Of a DNA stretch of 64,000 nt, positions 52,646 through 63,275 are shown piece after piece. A model generated the notes under the pieces. That model did no database searches and had not been told where the DNA came from. It saw only the letters and a list, made by a program, of their open reading frames with translations. A program made the position numbers and the translations under genes. This DNA comes from Patiria miniata (taxonomy: Eukaryota; Echinodermata; Asteroidea; Valvatida; Asterinidae): NCBI RefSeq assembly GCF_015706575.1, contig NW_024037074.1, positions 930,001-994,000 of the forward strand, given 5' to 3'. Positions within the stretch are counted from its first letter, which is position 1. The number at the start of each line of letters is the position of its first letter.

Positions 52646-53623
52646 GTTTTATATAACACCTGAATAAATCCTCTTCCTCTGATTGGTTGACTTTTAATAG
52701 CCAATTTATTCAAGTTAACAACTGTTTAAAAGTTCGACAAGTTCAGAGCTGTCCCATTTAACTGATGTAAAAGGTTGAGAACTATCATATTCATTTTATC
52801 TCGATTTAAAACTATTCCACAAGTTTAGAAGTGTTATTACCAATTCATGCAAGGCAAGTTAAAAGCTGTTCCACAAGTGCAAAACTTGAACAGTGCAACA
52901 AGTTCAGAACTTTTACATCCAATTTATGTAAGTTAAAAGCTGTTCCGCAGTGCCACCATTCGCAGCAGTCAAACCGTGCAATGGAAGTTCTATTCACCAT
53001 GCAATAGAACCTTCATTGCACTGTGTGCTGCGTGCCGCGTGTGCGCCGTGCGTTGAGACAAATAATTCAATGACATGTGATCAATGATCCACCAATCAGA
53101 TGACAGGGATTTATTCAGGTGTTTTATAAAGAGAGACAATTAATGGAGGTGGCAGTGACTAATTAATTACTTGTGTAAATAATTGTAATTTATTAGATAC
53201 TATTATGAATATTATTATTTGCATTTGCAACTGTATACCTTTTACCGACATGAAATAAATGTTGAACAATGAGATTTATAGTTAACAAGGGGTAAATTAA
53301 GCTTCAAAATCAAACAAGCCCAATGATATGTCCCACAGTGACCAAAGAATGGCCCAGCAGGGGTTGGTCACAATAGTAAAGTTCCCCATTCCTCAATGCC
53401 CCATGCGCACGTAAAAAAAACAAGGTAACACTCATCGCTAAGAGAAGGAGTTTGCCCGGTGTTTTTGGCAGTGGCTGCTTAATGCGTTGCAGCAGCTTGT
53501 GAACTTTTTTTTCTTGAAGAGGTAGAAGAAGACAAAATCGACCGCGAGAAAAGGCAACACACGCGAACCGCAGATAAATTGTTTTTATATATCTTGTATG
53601 ATTTCCTGTAAAATATTGTGCAG

Positions 53624-53784
53624 GGATGCTGAGCAAGAGCTTGCGACCAATATCCGCCGTCTGCAAATTGAACAGTGAGCTTCTTAAAACTAACCAAAAG
53701 ATGGAGAGGCAGCTTGGCGACACCAGAGCCAACCTGGCTGCCTCCAGGCAAGAGTGCAGCGGCCTGAAGCAATCCATTGCACAG
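53624..53784 (+). CDS. coiled-coil gene, exon 8, with one-base frame problem
   Basis: Acceptor AATATTGTGCAG continues exon 7 in phase: R-DAEQELATNIRRLQIEQ, then TGA at 53675. One base later the frame ELLKTNQKMERQLGDTRANL, AASRQECSGLKQSIAQ runs on as an obvious coiled coil to CACAG/GTGACC. The two halves join naturally if one T in CAGTGAG is extra, giving LQIEQ-ELLKTN. Alternatively CA/GTGAGC is a donor and the rest is another exon. The segment resembles exon 6 (I..RLQ.E...LL.TN....QL.D.R), suggesting exon duplication within the gene. Confidence 0.45.
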
Positions 53785-53828
53785 GTGACCGCGGCACAGG
53801 CTGGCATCACGGCCGAACTATCCCCCGC

Positions 53829-54072
53829 TAAAACCATGAAAAATGATAAATCGAGAATATTTTGAGAAAAACAGGAATTTTTTGGGAAAATATGTTTTGC
53901 CCCCCTCTAGAAAGAAATCCTGGCTATGCCCATATTTCCAGCTCTTGTACAAAACTTTACCCGAAACCGTTTATTTAGCTTCACTGTGCATGTCTGTCAT
54001 TATGCGAGGAGCCAGGCGCGAGTAAGCTGGGGGAAGTTATCGAACGCATTCCTCATAAAATTATTCTTACCA
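53829..54072 (+). repeat. direct repeat partner of 47117-47369
   Basis: Same orientation and high identity. It starts 45 bp after the end of the exon 8 coding segment. Confidence 0.85.
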
Positions 54073-54117
54073 AAAAAGGATAATTTACATCTTGTAAAAA
54101 TTTTTAAATCCTGCCCA

Positions 54118-54252
54118 GGTTCCAATCTGAAGTCCATCCAGATGATCCTTAATAAGACAGCAGACGGTACAGGCATAGACTCCAACACCCTGGCCTTACA
54201 GATGAAGGGCCATCCTGAGCTGAGGGACAAGCTTCATGTCGTCACCTCTTGA
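54118..54252 (+). CDS. candidate terminal exon of unknown product
   Basis: After AAATCCTGCCCAG the frame SNLKSIQMILNKTADGTGID, SNTLALQMKGHPELRDKLHV, VTS-stop is open and helix-like. Its entry phase (one carried base) does not match the exit of exon 8 as drawn, so membership of the coiled-coil gene is unproven. Confidence 0.35.
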   Translation, partial: GSNLKSIQMILNKTADGTGIDSNTLALQMKGHPELRDKLHVVTS

Positions 54253-54705
54253 GGGCCTTTGCCTGTCTACCCTGGGGTGGTCAACTCAGAATTACCTGGT
54301 AGGTACAGTGGACTCTCTGCCCAAAAACTCTTCCTTTTAAGGAAAAAAGATGGAACTCTTGAACGCATTGTCGCCCAACACCTTGTGCTGATGTTAAGAT
54401 ATTGGATGATCGTAGTGCAGTGTTTATACAGCACTCTTATACCACACTCTTGGATTGCTCACACTTATTACCCCTGTTCATCAGGCCATGAGAACACTTT
54501 CCTGCTGAAGCTCGAGATCAGCAGTATATGGTCTGCACCCCCCATATATACTCAATGGAGAGAGGTAATTGTAGTAATGTATCTTGCCCAAGAACAACAG
54601 CGACGTGTCCCCTGTCAAGGTTGACCCAACATGACATCATGCATGAGTCAAACATGGGAACCTTTTGACCACAGGATTCCCCCCGATTTTTAAACACTGT
54701 ATACT

Positions 54706-54916
54706 CAGTGTGTTACCTCCTGAGTAAAAGTTGGAAAAAAACCTCCATCTTATGCAAAATTCCATCTTATGTATGCGATACTCGCTGCTATGTACATCAT
54801 ATCCCCTTAGATCGGTGGATGAGTGGTAAGACATCTGCACTAGAAAGCAGGAGGTCGTGGGTTCGAGTCCCACCCGAGGAATTTTTTCCAACTTTCACTC
54901 AGGAGGTAACACACTG
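54706..54916 (+). mobile_element. tRNA-like sequence between 40-bp inverted repeats
   Basis: CAGTGTGTTACCTCCTGAGT ... TTGGAAAAAAACCTC (54706-54745) is mirrored at 54876-54916. Between them, 54807-54880 has an A-box-like GGTGGATGAGTGGTAAGACA, an anticodon-like CTGC-ACTAGAAA-GCAG, and a perfect T arm GTGGG-TTCGAGT-CCCAC. The acceptor stem is poor. The same GTCGAGTGGTAAGACATCTG head occurs at 8699 (+) and, inverted, at 35510 and 39873. Confidence 0.6.
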
Positions 54917-55375
54917 ACCATTTATACTGTCCGTTTATACGTACAGTTAATACGTCGGTGAAGGGCAAAACCTAATTGATTTACATCACCCCGACGCAAA
55001 ATTCCATCTTATGAATACTGCATCAAATAAGTCATACATCTTTTGCATAAAAACATTTGTTGTGTGGGAGAGGGAAGTACCTCAGACAGTCAGACCACCA
55101 TTTAAACAGAAGATCTGACCTGACACGTGTACATGAGGACATACAAGGGCCTCATGATTCTGACATTTAGTATGCCTGTACAAATTTTAATAATGTTGAA
55201 CCCTGCGTCATAGGTCAATCTAACAATCTACGCACTAACCAGCTGACAATCTACGCCCTTGCCAGTATCAGACTTTAAACGGCCAGCAAGAACCTGCCGT
55301 TTTGAGTCTGTGTTTAGATTAACCACCATTTTGCTCGTCTCAGTTTGAATATTCTTTGGGGTCTTTTTTCCTCAG

Positions 55376-55498
55376 AGGATCTCAAGACATCTATCACCAG
55401 GCATCTTCTCAACATGCATCTCGACCCCAAATGGCAAGCTCAACTGAACCAATACATGGTGTCCAAATTTGTGCCGGTTACGCTGGATCAGAACAAAG
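55376..55498 (+). CDS. candidate exon, helical
   Basis: Acceptor TTTTTTCCTCAG and donor AAAG/GTTTGT enclose 123 bases. In phase 1-1 it reads DLKTSITRHLLNMHLDPKWQ, AQLNQYMVSKFVPVTLDQNK. A second frame is also open. No family is recognised. It may be a downstream exon of the coiled-coil gene or a separate gene running out of the window's visible exons. Confidence 0.4.
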
Positions 55499-55499
55499 G

Positions 55500-58400
55500 T
55501 TTGTTAAAATAAACAAACAAATGTCCCGATAAACCAAAAAGGGAAACCGACGATTATTTCATTATAAAATATATTGCATTATTACAATATAACAATTGTA
55601 ACAAAATAAGGAGACAATGCTATATTTTAAAAAATAATAATAAATCGTTGTTGAAATCAGTACTCATAAATTGTAACTTGTCATGATGCAATTTTGTGCT
55701 CTAAATTAATAATGAAAGATACATATTTTATAATGTAAACATGTTTTTTATTTTTTTTTATTTTACTGAAACCAAAGAGACTATTTGTCAATGTTCAAGT
55801 TATTGTCACATCTTGCTGTGTGCAATGAGTTCGTTAGCAGGGCTCAAGTTTTGTGTGAAAACAGTACCTGAAAGTATTATTTACTGGACCAATGTACATT
55901 GGCAGTTAAAATTGAAACACTGTTACTTAGAGCCATGTGAATCATTTGCAATGACCTGGAGAAGCATTGATTTAATGACAAAACTCTGCTCAAAGTCAAG
56001 ATAGGAGTGGTACCAAATACCCTTTGAAAATATTCCAGCTGAAATTGTTTCGTTTGGATGAAAACTGAGGTGGTGTTGAAAGAGGGTGTCCACGGAACAT
56101 TTTAACATTAATGCATTAGCAATGGAATCGAGTTACAAGACACCCCAAAAAAGTGAATGTATTTCCTCGGTTTTCTTAAAATGTATGCTATCTGATCAAC
56201 CTTCAACAGGTTAGTTTTCATGCACCCTGCTTCAGACTTTTAGCAATTTTGTTGCTTCAAACAAAAGTAAAGGCACAAGAAGCAAATAATCATATGTACC
56301 TTTTAAGAAAGTTGCAGTCATTAGGATTATACAAGAAGTGCATTTCATTGCTTCTGATGGTAAACGGGAAACATCAAATGTGAACATTTTTAATAGTCAA
56401 CTGACTCTTGCATGTGTAGGATTAGTCATGATCATGATAATCTGAGACCAGATTTGGATAGCACATGCAATCATGAAAGGCATGTATTCATCTGAGTGCA
56501 ATGTGTAATTATAAAACATCAAGATGAATTTGTATTCCCTTTGTTTTAAGTTACCAAAACTTCCAAAGAATTTATATACGATTTAGAAGTGTTTTTGTCA
56601 TTACGCATAACCATCACTAAAGAGTGAAATACATTTGAACATCAAAACAATGTGAGTTACAGTGAAGTGCAAATTTATTTATGCAAATGCGATAAGGTTT
56701 TCTGTCATGGATATTGGTATGAACGTAGATGATGTGGATATGATTCGCCTACTTTAGTGTACATGTAGTTGTGTTTGTCATTTATAATACATGCACACCA
56801 TATAGTTATTAAACTTATCAGAATTTATGTGCTGTAAATTTTGGATTTTTGTGACTTGGTTTAAAAATTAACAGTCACTTCTTTCATTTCCAATGGCAAA
56901 TTATTAAAGTGGATGCGGTGTTTAAAACGAATCAGACTTTCTATTCTATAAATGTTCTAGTTTTCTGGCAACGTGATGTTAGAAATGAACTCTTTTGAAC
57001 TTTTAATAAAATTGTATTTTCAATGGCAAATTTTATATTAAATGCATGTACATGTAGATCTGAGCCAATTTACTTGTTTTAGTCAAATTATTCTGTGTGA
57101 AAGATTGACCATTTTTTCCTCTGGCTTATTTCATTGGGTCACGCTTAATTTCTTGGTTACAGATTCCCAATGTGTAAAAGTAGATATCATGGCTAAAGGA
57201 AAGTACTCAAGAAAAATAATCAAACCCAACTTTAAAATATCTTTAAAAAATTTAAGTATCTTCCTTTTCTTGTACATATATTCAGTGGGGAGTGCCCAGG
57301 GGAGTGCCGATAAAATCCTACAATCGTGCACACTAAATTACCTAATAGTGTACTGGGGCGGATCCAGGAATTTTCGCAGGGGAGGGGGGTTCATCAGCCA
57401 AAAAATTAGAAAATGTAAAGGGGGGGGGGCCTGGCCAAATTCGACGATTAGTAACACTAGATTACAGACTGGTGTACCGTATTTTTAACAGGCGCACATT
57501 ATACAAGTATATTTTTTTAGGAATTTGTATGATAATTTTTTTTTAAAGGTGAGTACCCTCAAATAATCCGGCCCATTTCGGTTCTGTAGGCCACATCTCT
57601 TGCGTTTACCACAATTTGGTAAATAATGGACTGAGCTGCAGCTCTGCTATTTGCCCAGGATATCATACATATACGTAAACACAAAAACATACATACATAA
57701 TCTTAACACCGTTCTTAGGGAACTTTGTTCTACTTTTTTTCATTTTAAGGTAGCATTTTTGATATCGGGGGTCAATCTCTCTGGGGGTTATCCTGCCACC
57801 AAGTCTATCTTAAAAAGTTTCTACTGGTAACTTCAACAGCGCCCTCTAAACAAATCTTTGAGAGTGGCGTTTTCGAAATTTCGGACTAGCTTCGGAGTCA
57901 GTAACGTAGTCATTTCCACAACTAATTACATGTCCGATACAAGCCTGTCATAACATTTGGGCTGTTAACAACAAAAAATGTTCATAGCAAAACAAAGACC
58001 GATACCAGTATATCCCGAAAGTGACAAAATAACATCGCTGGAAGTCAAAGCCAAATCTTTCGAACGAAACCAATGTTTACGAAAATTCCCAAGGTATGAC
58101 GTATTGCCCACGTGAGGGCGCATACAGGTGGTGTTGTTTTGTGACACTGACAGGTGCAAAATGAATGGTTACAATTCACATGTGGCGGTTTGTTGTCATG
58201 TCAGTGCTGCATGCACATGTCACAATGAAAAGACTCTGCACTCAAGCCCGTCTCCCAAGTGTCGTCGCCATGTTGGGTCGCTTTCTCCGGATGTTTTCAT
58301 GGTTGTATCTCTGCTAATTTGTGACTGTGAGGTACTTGGTTCAGTGTGTCCGCCGTCAACTCGATTTTATTAACCCCGGAAAAACTGCAAGACGTTCATT

Positions 58401-60030
58401 GCCTGGTCAGTCGTGAGTATTTAACAGGGACAGAATCGTATTACCAAGGTTGCGATCATGTGCATTCACTAAGCGCGGGCTTTGCAATCGCATCAACGTA
58501 CCTTTTCCATAAACCGTAAATCTAAGATTTTCACATAATCCTATTTAAACATTTTGGATTTTGAGCATGTTAAGGAAGTGACAATTAAGCTAGTGGTTAC
58601 TCACGTACGTCACAATATGTGCATCCCCCCATGTTGAAGCACTTGAAGGTGTTCAACATATTTAATTGGCCTGATCAAAGATCAATCTGACAATTGATAA
58701 TTATTATGTGCCAAAAACAGGGCTGATGGCTTTCAGGGACTTCATTCATCCTTGCAACATATCTCTCTCTGTTATTTAAGTCTCTGTTGTATCATAGTGG
58801 TGATGTGAAGTAGTTTTCTATAAGAAATAATTAATGCTGGGTTCCTTTATTTTCAATAGGACCCAAAGAAATATTGATTGTGAAAAGAATGCACAAGTCA
58901 TATCCGTCACACCTTTTGTGACGGAAATGACAATTATTATATTACTTGGCTTTTGGAGGTATAATTACCTTTTCAAGTTGTTTACAAATTATGGCAGTAG
59001 GTACATATTGAGAAATACACTGGGACATGCATTTTCAGGGGGTTTTGAGGGAGTATTGTAAAGAATGAGCATCTTGTCCATTATGTTAAAGAGTTTTTAA
59101 CACTGCACATAATAGGAGTCGTGTTAAAGTTAATTTCACTGCTCAAAAATCTAATTTTCATTCTATATTTTTTCGAATTATAGTGCCTTAAAGTGTCGGG
59201 ACATGAAAGTACACATTTGATACTGAAGAATGACCCATAGGCCCCTTTTTAATAAGAACTTGCTGGAAGTGTACATGCGGGAAGAAATTCATGATAAACA
59301 TCTCCAGCATTTAGGATAGAGATAAACCCACGAATGATTCTAGCGGAAGGTTGATGCATTGGCAGTTGTACTGTTTAACTATGTTCACTATAGGGTGTCA
59401 GTGGGTACATTGCATTTTTTGAAGAGAAGCTGAAACAATTAAAATCAGTAAGTGAAAATTTACAAAAATCCACTTTGACAAAAGATGTATATCATACATT
59501 TAATTTAGCCAGTTAAACTGTGCACATTAATTTACTTGTGCTTTTAACAAATTCAATAAATATATAAAATCTGATATCAAAAAGTAATTTCATCCTCTGC
59601 AGGCTGAGTGTCAACATTAAACTGAAATCCACAGGCAAAAGGGGAACTATGTATTGGTGGAGTGAGGAAATTATGGATGTGACATTTACACATTTAAACA
59701 TTTAATATAATAAACAAAGTTCTAAATCGTATTTTTCCAAAGGTTTTAACAAAACTCAAATTTTAAAAGCAGGAACCTATTTTCCGCTATCTTCCTTTGA
59801 GTTGAGCACGCATAACAAAAATAATTCAAACCTATTCAATTTGCTAAAAGCTAAGGAGAACTGCAGTACTAGATTACTTTCAGGCTACGTGCTCATCTTT
59901 TTATTGTTTTCAATGACAGCCCTCTTTTTATTATGTTACTCTTTTATTATTAAATTATTGTGTCGATCATGTTGGTCTGCACAATGGGCAGTCATCAGTC
60001 TTTGTGAAAGGGCTCAACATTGAGATGGTT
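55500..60030. other. no gene seen
   Basis: About 4.5 kb of A+T-rich sequence. A partial G/C-tract MITE lies at 57355-57430 (GGGGCGGATCCAGGAATTTT). 58100-58380 is richer in C and G, with an open 81-codon frame that lacks recognisable motifs and splice context. Nothing else is supported. Confidence 0.45.
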
Positions 60031-60199
60031 CTTTAAATGTTTGCTAAACATTTACAAAATGAAACGTCACATCAATAGAAGACATTGGAGGAGGAGGTCT
60101 AAGGAATTGGAGGAGGAAGGCAATTGGGGGTCTGTGGATGTTTGAGCTACTACGTACATGTAGAGGGTAACAGATGTCTCTGATGGTGATGCTGAAGTT

Positions 60200-61160
60200 T
60201 TGCAGAGCTATCGTCTGTTTGCTGACCTTCATTGCTGGACGGACAGAGCATGGATGTAGCTGCTTGATACTCGTGATGATGGTGTCCCTTTTGGTGAGTG
60301 CTGGGTGTTCACTGATTTCCTGTAATTCTCCCCATCTGCCATGTGCTCTGTGTTTGTGCTGTCTGGCGTTGAGTTCTCTTGCTGGTGTACCCAGTGTACA
60401 CCTTCTGCATTCGCAGGGGATGCATCAGGTTCGGTCTTGGAGGCTTGCTTGTCCTGTGGGCTATTGTGGATCTTGTGGGTGTGGAAAGCCCGGATACCTT
60501 TGTCATTTAGGAAGTACTGGATGTGATGAGAACTGCCTGTGTTGGGCTGTGTAATAGGCAGGGTGAGCCTAGTGGGTTCGACCTTGGGTGTAGGGGACCC
60601 TTTGGTAGGTGAAAGACTTTGGATCTTGCGTCTTGACTGGATGAGCCTTGAATCTGTTGTGTTGTAGTGCTGTCTTGACATGGTAAAGTTGTTGCCGGCC
60701 AGGATTGTGGTTGCTGATGCAGGCTTCCCGGACAAGGTTGCTCTTTGACTGGTGTTTGGATTTCCGGGTGCAGGAAGGATTGGTTGTCGATGTTGCCAGT
60801 CAGTGTCTGTCGGTCATCTCTAATAGACTAAGGGGTCGAGGGTGTTGTCAGACTGTTTTCAGACCTTAGCATCCAGGGATGAGATTCAAGGCGCCTGATC
60901 CTCACTGCGCCAGATGCTGCTGTAAATCCAGTTGAAGTCTTTCAGGACCTGCTGGAGGTCCCATGCTGTATGATGAAGTGATGAGAGTCTCATCCGTGTA
61001 CTGAAGACAAACTCTTGGTCTCAGATCTACGAAGGCAGTACTCCTATATGAAGGCATTGACTAAAACTGGGGATAGAGTTGATCCTGTGGAAGTTCCAGA
61101 AGGCTGCTTGGACAACTGGCTGTTCATTGGAAGAAAGACAGCAGGATGTAGGTGGGTCAG
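60200..61160 (-). pseudogene. Penelope-like element, minus-strand carcass
   Basis: Minus-strand frames give FWNFHRINSIPSF, LQYTDETLITSS (VDDT expected), MSRQHYNTTDSRLIQSRRKI, FLNDKGIRAFHT, then a GIY-YIG-like stretch CECRRCTLGTPAKELNARQH with KHRAHGRWGELQE. The order, RT palm then RT-to-endonuclease linker then GIY-YIG, is that of a Penelope-like element. Frames shift repeatedly and the catalytic Asp pair reads DE. It is the head-to-head counterpart of the plus-strand copy. Confidence 0.65.
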
Positions 61161-61339
61161 AGATCATGAACCTGGTTTGGAGTGTGGGGCTTCATATTTC
61201 TGCAGGGCGTAGTCAAGTCGGAGTCCCCCTTGGCACCGAGGCATGAGTAGCCTGTGGGGATGGCAGTGAATATCTGGTAGCCTTCATCGGGGTTGACCAT
61301 GGTGTAGTTGGGAACACTGTGAGGTTGCGATCATGGTGT

Positions 61340-61491
61340 CATTGGGATCATCACCCCCTCACCCTCACCCCCACTGGCGGCCGCCACCACCCCCCTCACC
61401 CTCACCACCACCATCACCATCACCTGCTGCTCTGCCGCTGCGCCGCCGCCGCTGCGCCAGCGCCGCCGCCGCTGCGCCGCCGCCGCTGCGC

Positions 61492-61522
<31 letters not shown>

Positions 61523-61570
61523 GCCGCCGCGCCGCCGCCGCCGCCGCCGCCGTCGCCGCCGCTGCGCTGC
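61340..61570. repeat. GCC/GCTGCGCC-rich repeat
   Basis: CACC- and GCC-rich low-complexity sequence with imperfect GCGCCGCCGCCGCT units. It lies exactly between the two divergent Penelope-like copies. The Ala/Pro/Arg frames of about 100 codons across it are artefacts of composition. Confidence 0.85.
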
Positions 61571-61579
61571 TGCGAACGC

Positions 61580-62800
61580 CTTCACTTGTGATCCCAACAA
61601 AGCCATGTGCAGCTTCAGTGGAGACTCCAGGTATTCATCACCAATCCCATGGGTGAGGCATGTCTCAAGGTCTCGGTCAGGAAACCTTCATGAAGACAAG
61701 CTGCGTGAGTGTGAAGCCCTCTCTCGGGATTAGGTTTGTGATCTCCTACCCATCTACATCCTGCCGTCCTTCATCCAGTGGACAGGTCAATTCTTCAAGC
61801 AGTCAGCTGGAACTTCCACAGGATTAACCCCATCTCCAGTTCTGGCCAATATCATCATATAGTTCTGTACAGCTTTCGTGGATTTGAGAGCAACAGTTAT
61901 CTTCAGTTTGTGGATGACACTTTCATCATTTTATCACACAGCACAGTACCTCCAGCAGTTCCTGAGACACTTCAGCTGGTTCACACACAGCAGCATCTGG
62001 CTCACCTTGGATCGAATCTTCTTCCTGGATATTGAGGCCTCAGGGCAGTCTGGCAGTACCCTCAGCCCTTTTGTCTATCAGAGAGCCACACATTGATAGG
62101 CATCTCCACAATCAATCTGTCCAGTGCCCTGGTATCTATTCATCAGTCATTGGCACCCTTGTCTGGCAATCCTTCATCGTTGACCACGATCCTTTCCTGC
62201 GACAACTTTGCTATGTCAAGGCAACAATCCAACACAACCGATTTGGGGTACATCAAGTTGAGACACTTGATCCGAAGTCTTTCACTGACTGAAGTGTTTC
62301 GTATACTCAAGGTCTACCCATCAGGTTTATCTGGTCCATTACACTTCCCTTCATAGGCAGCTCTTATTGCATTTAGTCCTCCTGAATGACACTGGCATCT
62401 AGGTTTTCCATGCCTAACATGATCTGCAATAGCCTACAAGGATGAGTAAGACTCTGAGACCTAACCTGATGTAACACCTGTGAATACAGAAAGGTCTGCA
62501 TTGGGTACATCGGTGAGGATCTTAGCGCTGGACTCCATGAACACAAGGCGCATGGTTCTTTGGGGAGATTGCAGGAAATTTTTGATAATTCAGCATTTTA
62601 CCGATCGGTAGCACCTCATCATAAGTATTGAGTGCCACAATCCTTGCCGAGTCTGAAAGGCCTTGGATGTCTGGCACAGGATTTTTCTGCAGGACATCAG
62701 TTCCATCATCAGTGATATCTGGAGTCCTTTGCTGTGCTAGCATCTCAATATTCCACAGGCCTCCAATACTCACTCCACCAATAGTTAACATCTAGTTCCC
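61580..62800 (+). pseudogene. Penelope-like element, plus-strand carcass
   Basis: In shifting frames: SWNFHRINPISSSGQYHHIV, SYLQFVDDTFIILSHST (FVDDT at 61907-61921), YLQQFLRHFSW, FFLDIEASGQSGSTLS, a VYQRATH-IDRHLHNQSVQCPG segment (the VYRKPTHTDRYLH region), the linker SRQQSNTTDLGYIKLRHLIR, and the endonuclease CEYRKVCIGYIGEDLSAGLH, EHKAHGSLGRLQEIF at 62479-62631. This covers RT motif C to GIY-YIG. The catalytic DD is intact, but at least three frame changes make it inactive. Confidence 0.8.
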
Positions 62801-62939
62801 CTTTTAGCTTGTCTGTGGGTGTCTGTCCTCAAAACTCAGCTCTGTAAGTAACATTCATGTACATGTACTCACTTGACATTCTATAGTGAACAAAAATTGC
62901 CCTTTCTTGCCTTATGTTAATTGTCCTGTCTTGCCTGCC

Positions 62940-63275
62940 ACTTTCTTGCCTAAAGTGCCAATATTTGCCTAAAGTGCCACTTAATTCTTACCTAAAGTGC
63001 CAACTATTTCTTGCCAAAAGTGCCAACTATTTCTTGCCAAAAGTGCCAATTAATTCTTGCCTAAAGTGCCAATTAATTCTTGCCTAAAGTGCCAATCCTT
63101 GTCTAAAGTGCCATCTCTTGCCTAAAGTGCCATCTCTAGCCTCAAGTGCCATCTCTTGCCTCAAGTGCCATCTCTCGCCTAAAGTGCCATCTCTCGCCTA
63201 AAGTGCTAACTCTTGCCTCAAGTGCCAATTCTCGCCTAAAGTACCAATTAATTCTTGCCTAAAGTGATAATTCTT
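62940..63275. repeat. CTTGCCTAAAGTGCCA minisatellite
   Basis: About seventeen units of TTGCCTAAAGTGCCA with 0-8 variable bases (often ATTAATTC) between them. Unit length varies from 15 to 24 bp. Confidence 0.9.

Noticed and set aside
53310..53837. 175-codon minus-strand frame
   Set aside because: It is antisense to the exon 8 coiled coil in its conserved-looking part and otherwise low in coding character.
54637..54891. Minus-strand frame containing VGLEPTTSCF
   Set aside because: It is the antisense of a tRNA-like T arm and anticodon arm, a well-known source of false proteins.
29677..60110. A second hammerhead (GAAACGTC near 60061)
   Set aside because: The GAAAC word is present but no CTGATGA with a pairing stem II lies upstream on that strand.
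61319..61656. Ala/Pro- and Arg-rich frames of about 90-107 codons
   Set aside because: They arise from the GCC/CACC low-complexity block, occur on both strands, and have no splice or motif support.
62940..63275. Regular repeats resembling a CRISPR array
   Set aside because: Unit and spacer lengths vary and spacers are 0-8 bases; it is a minisatellite.
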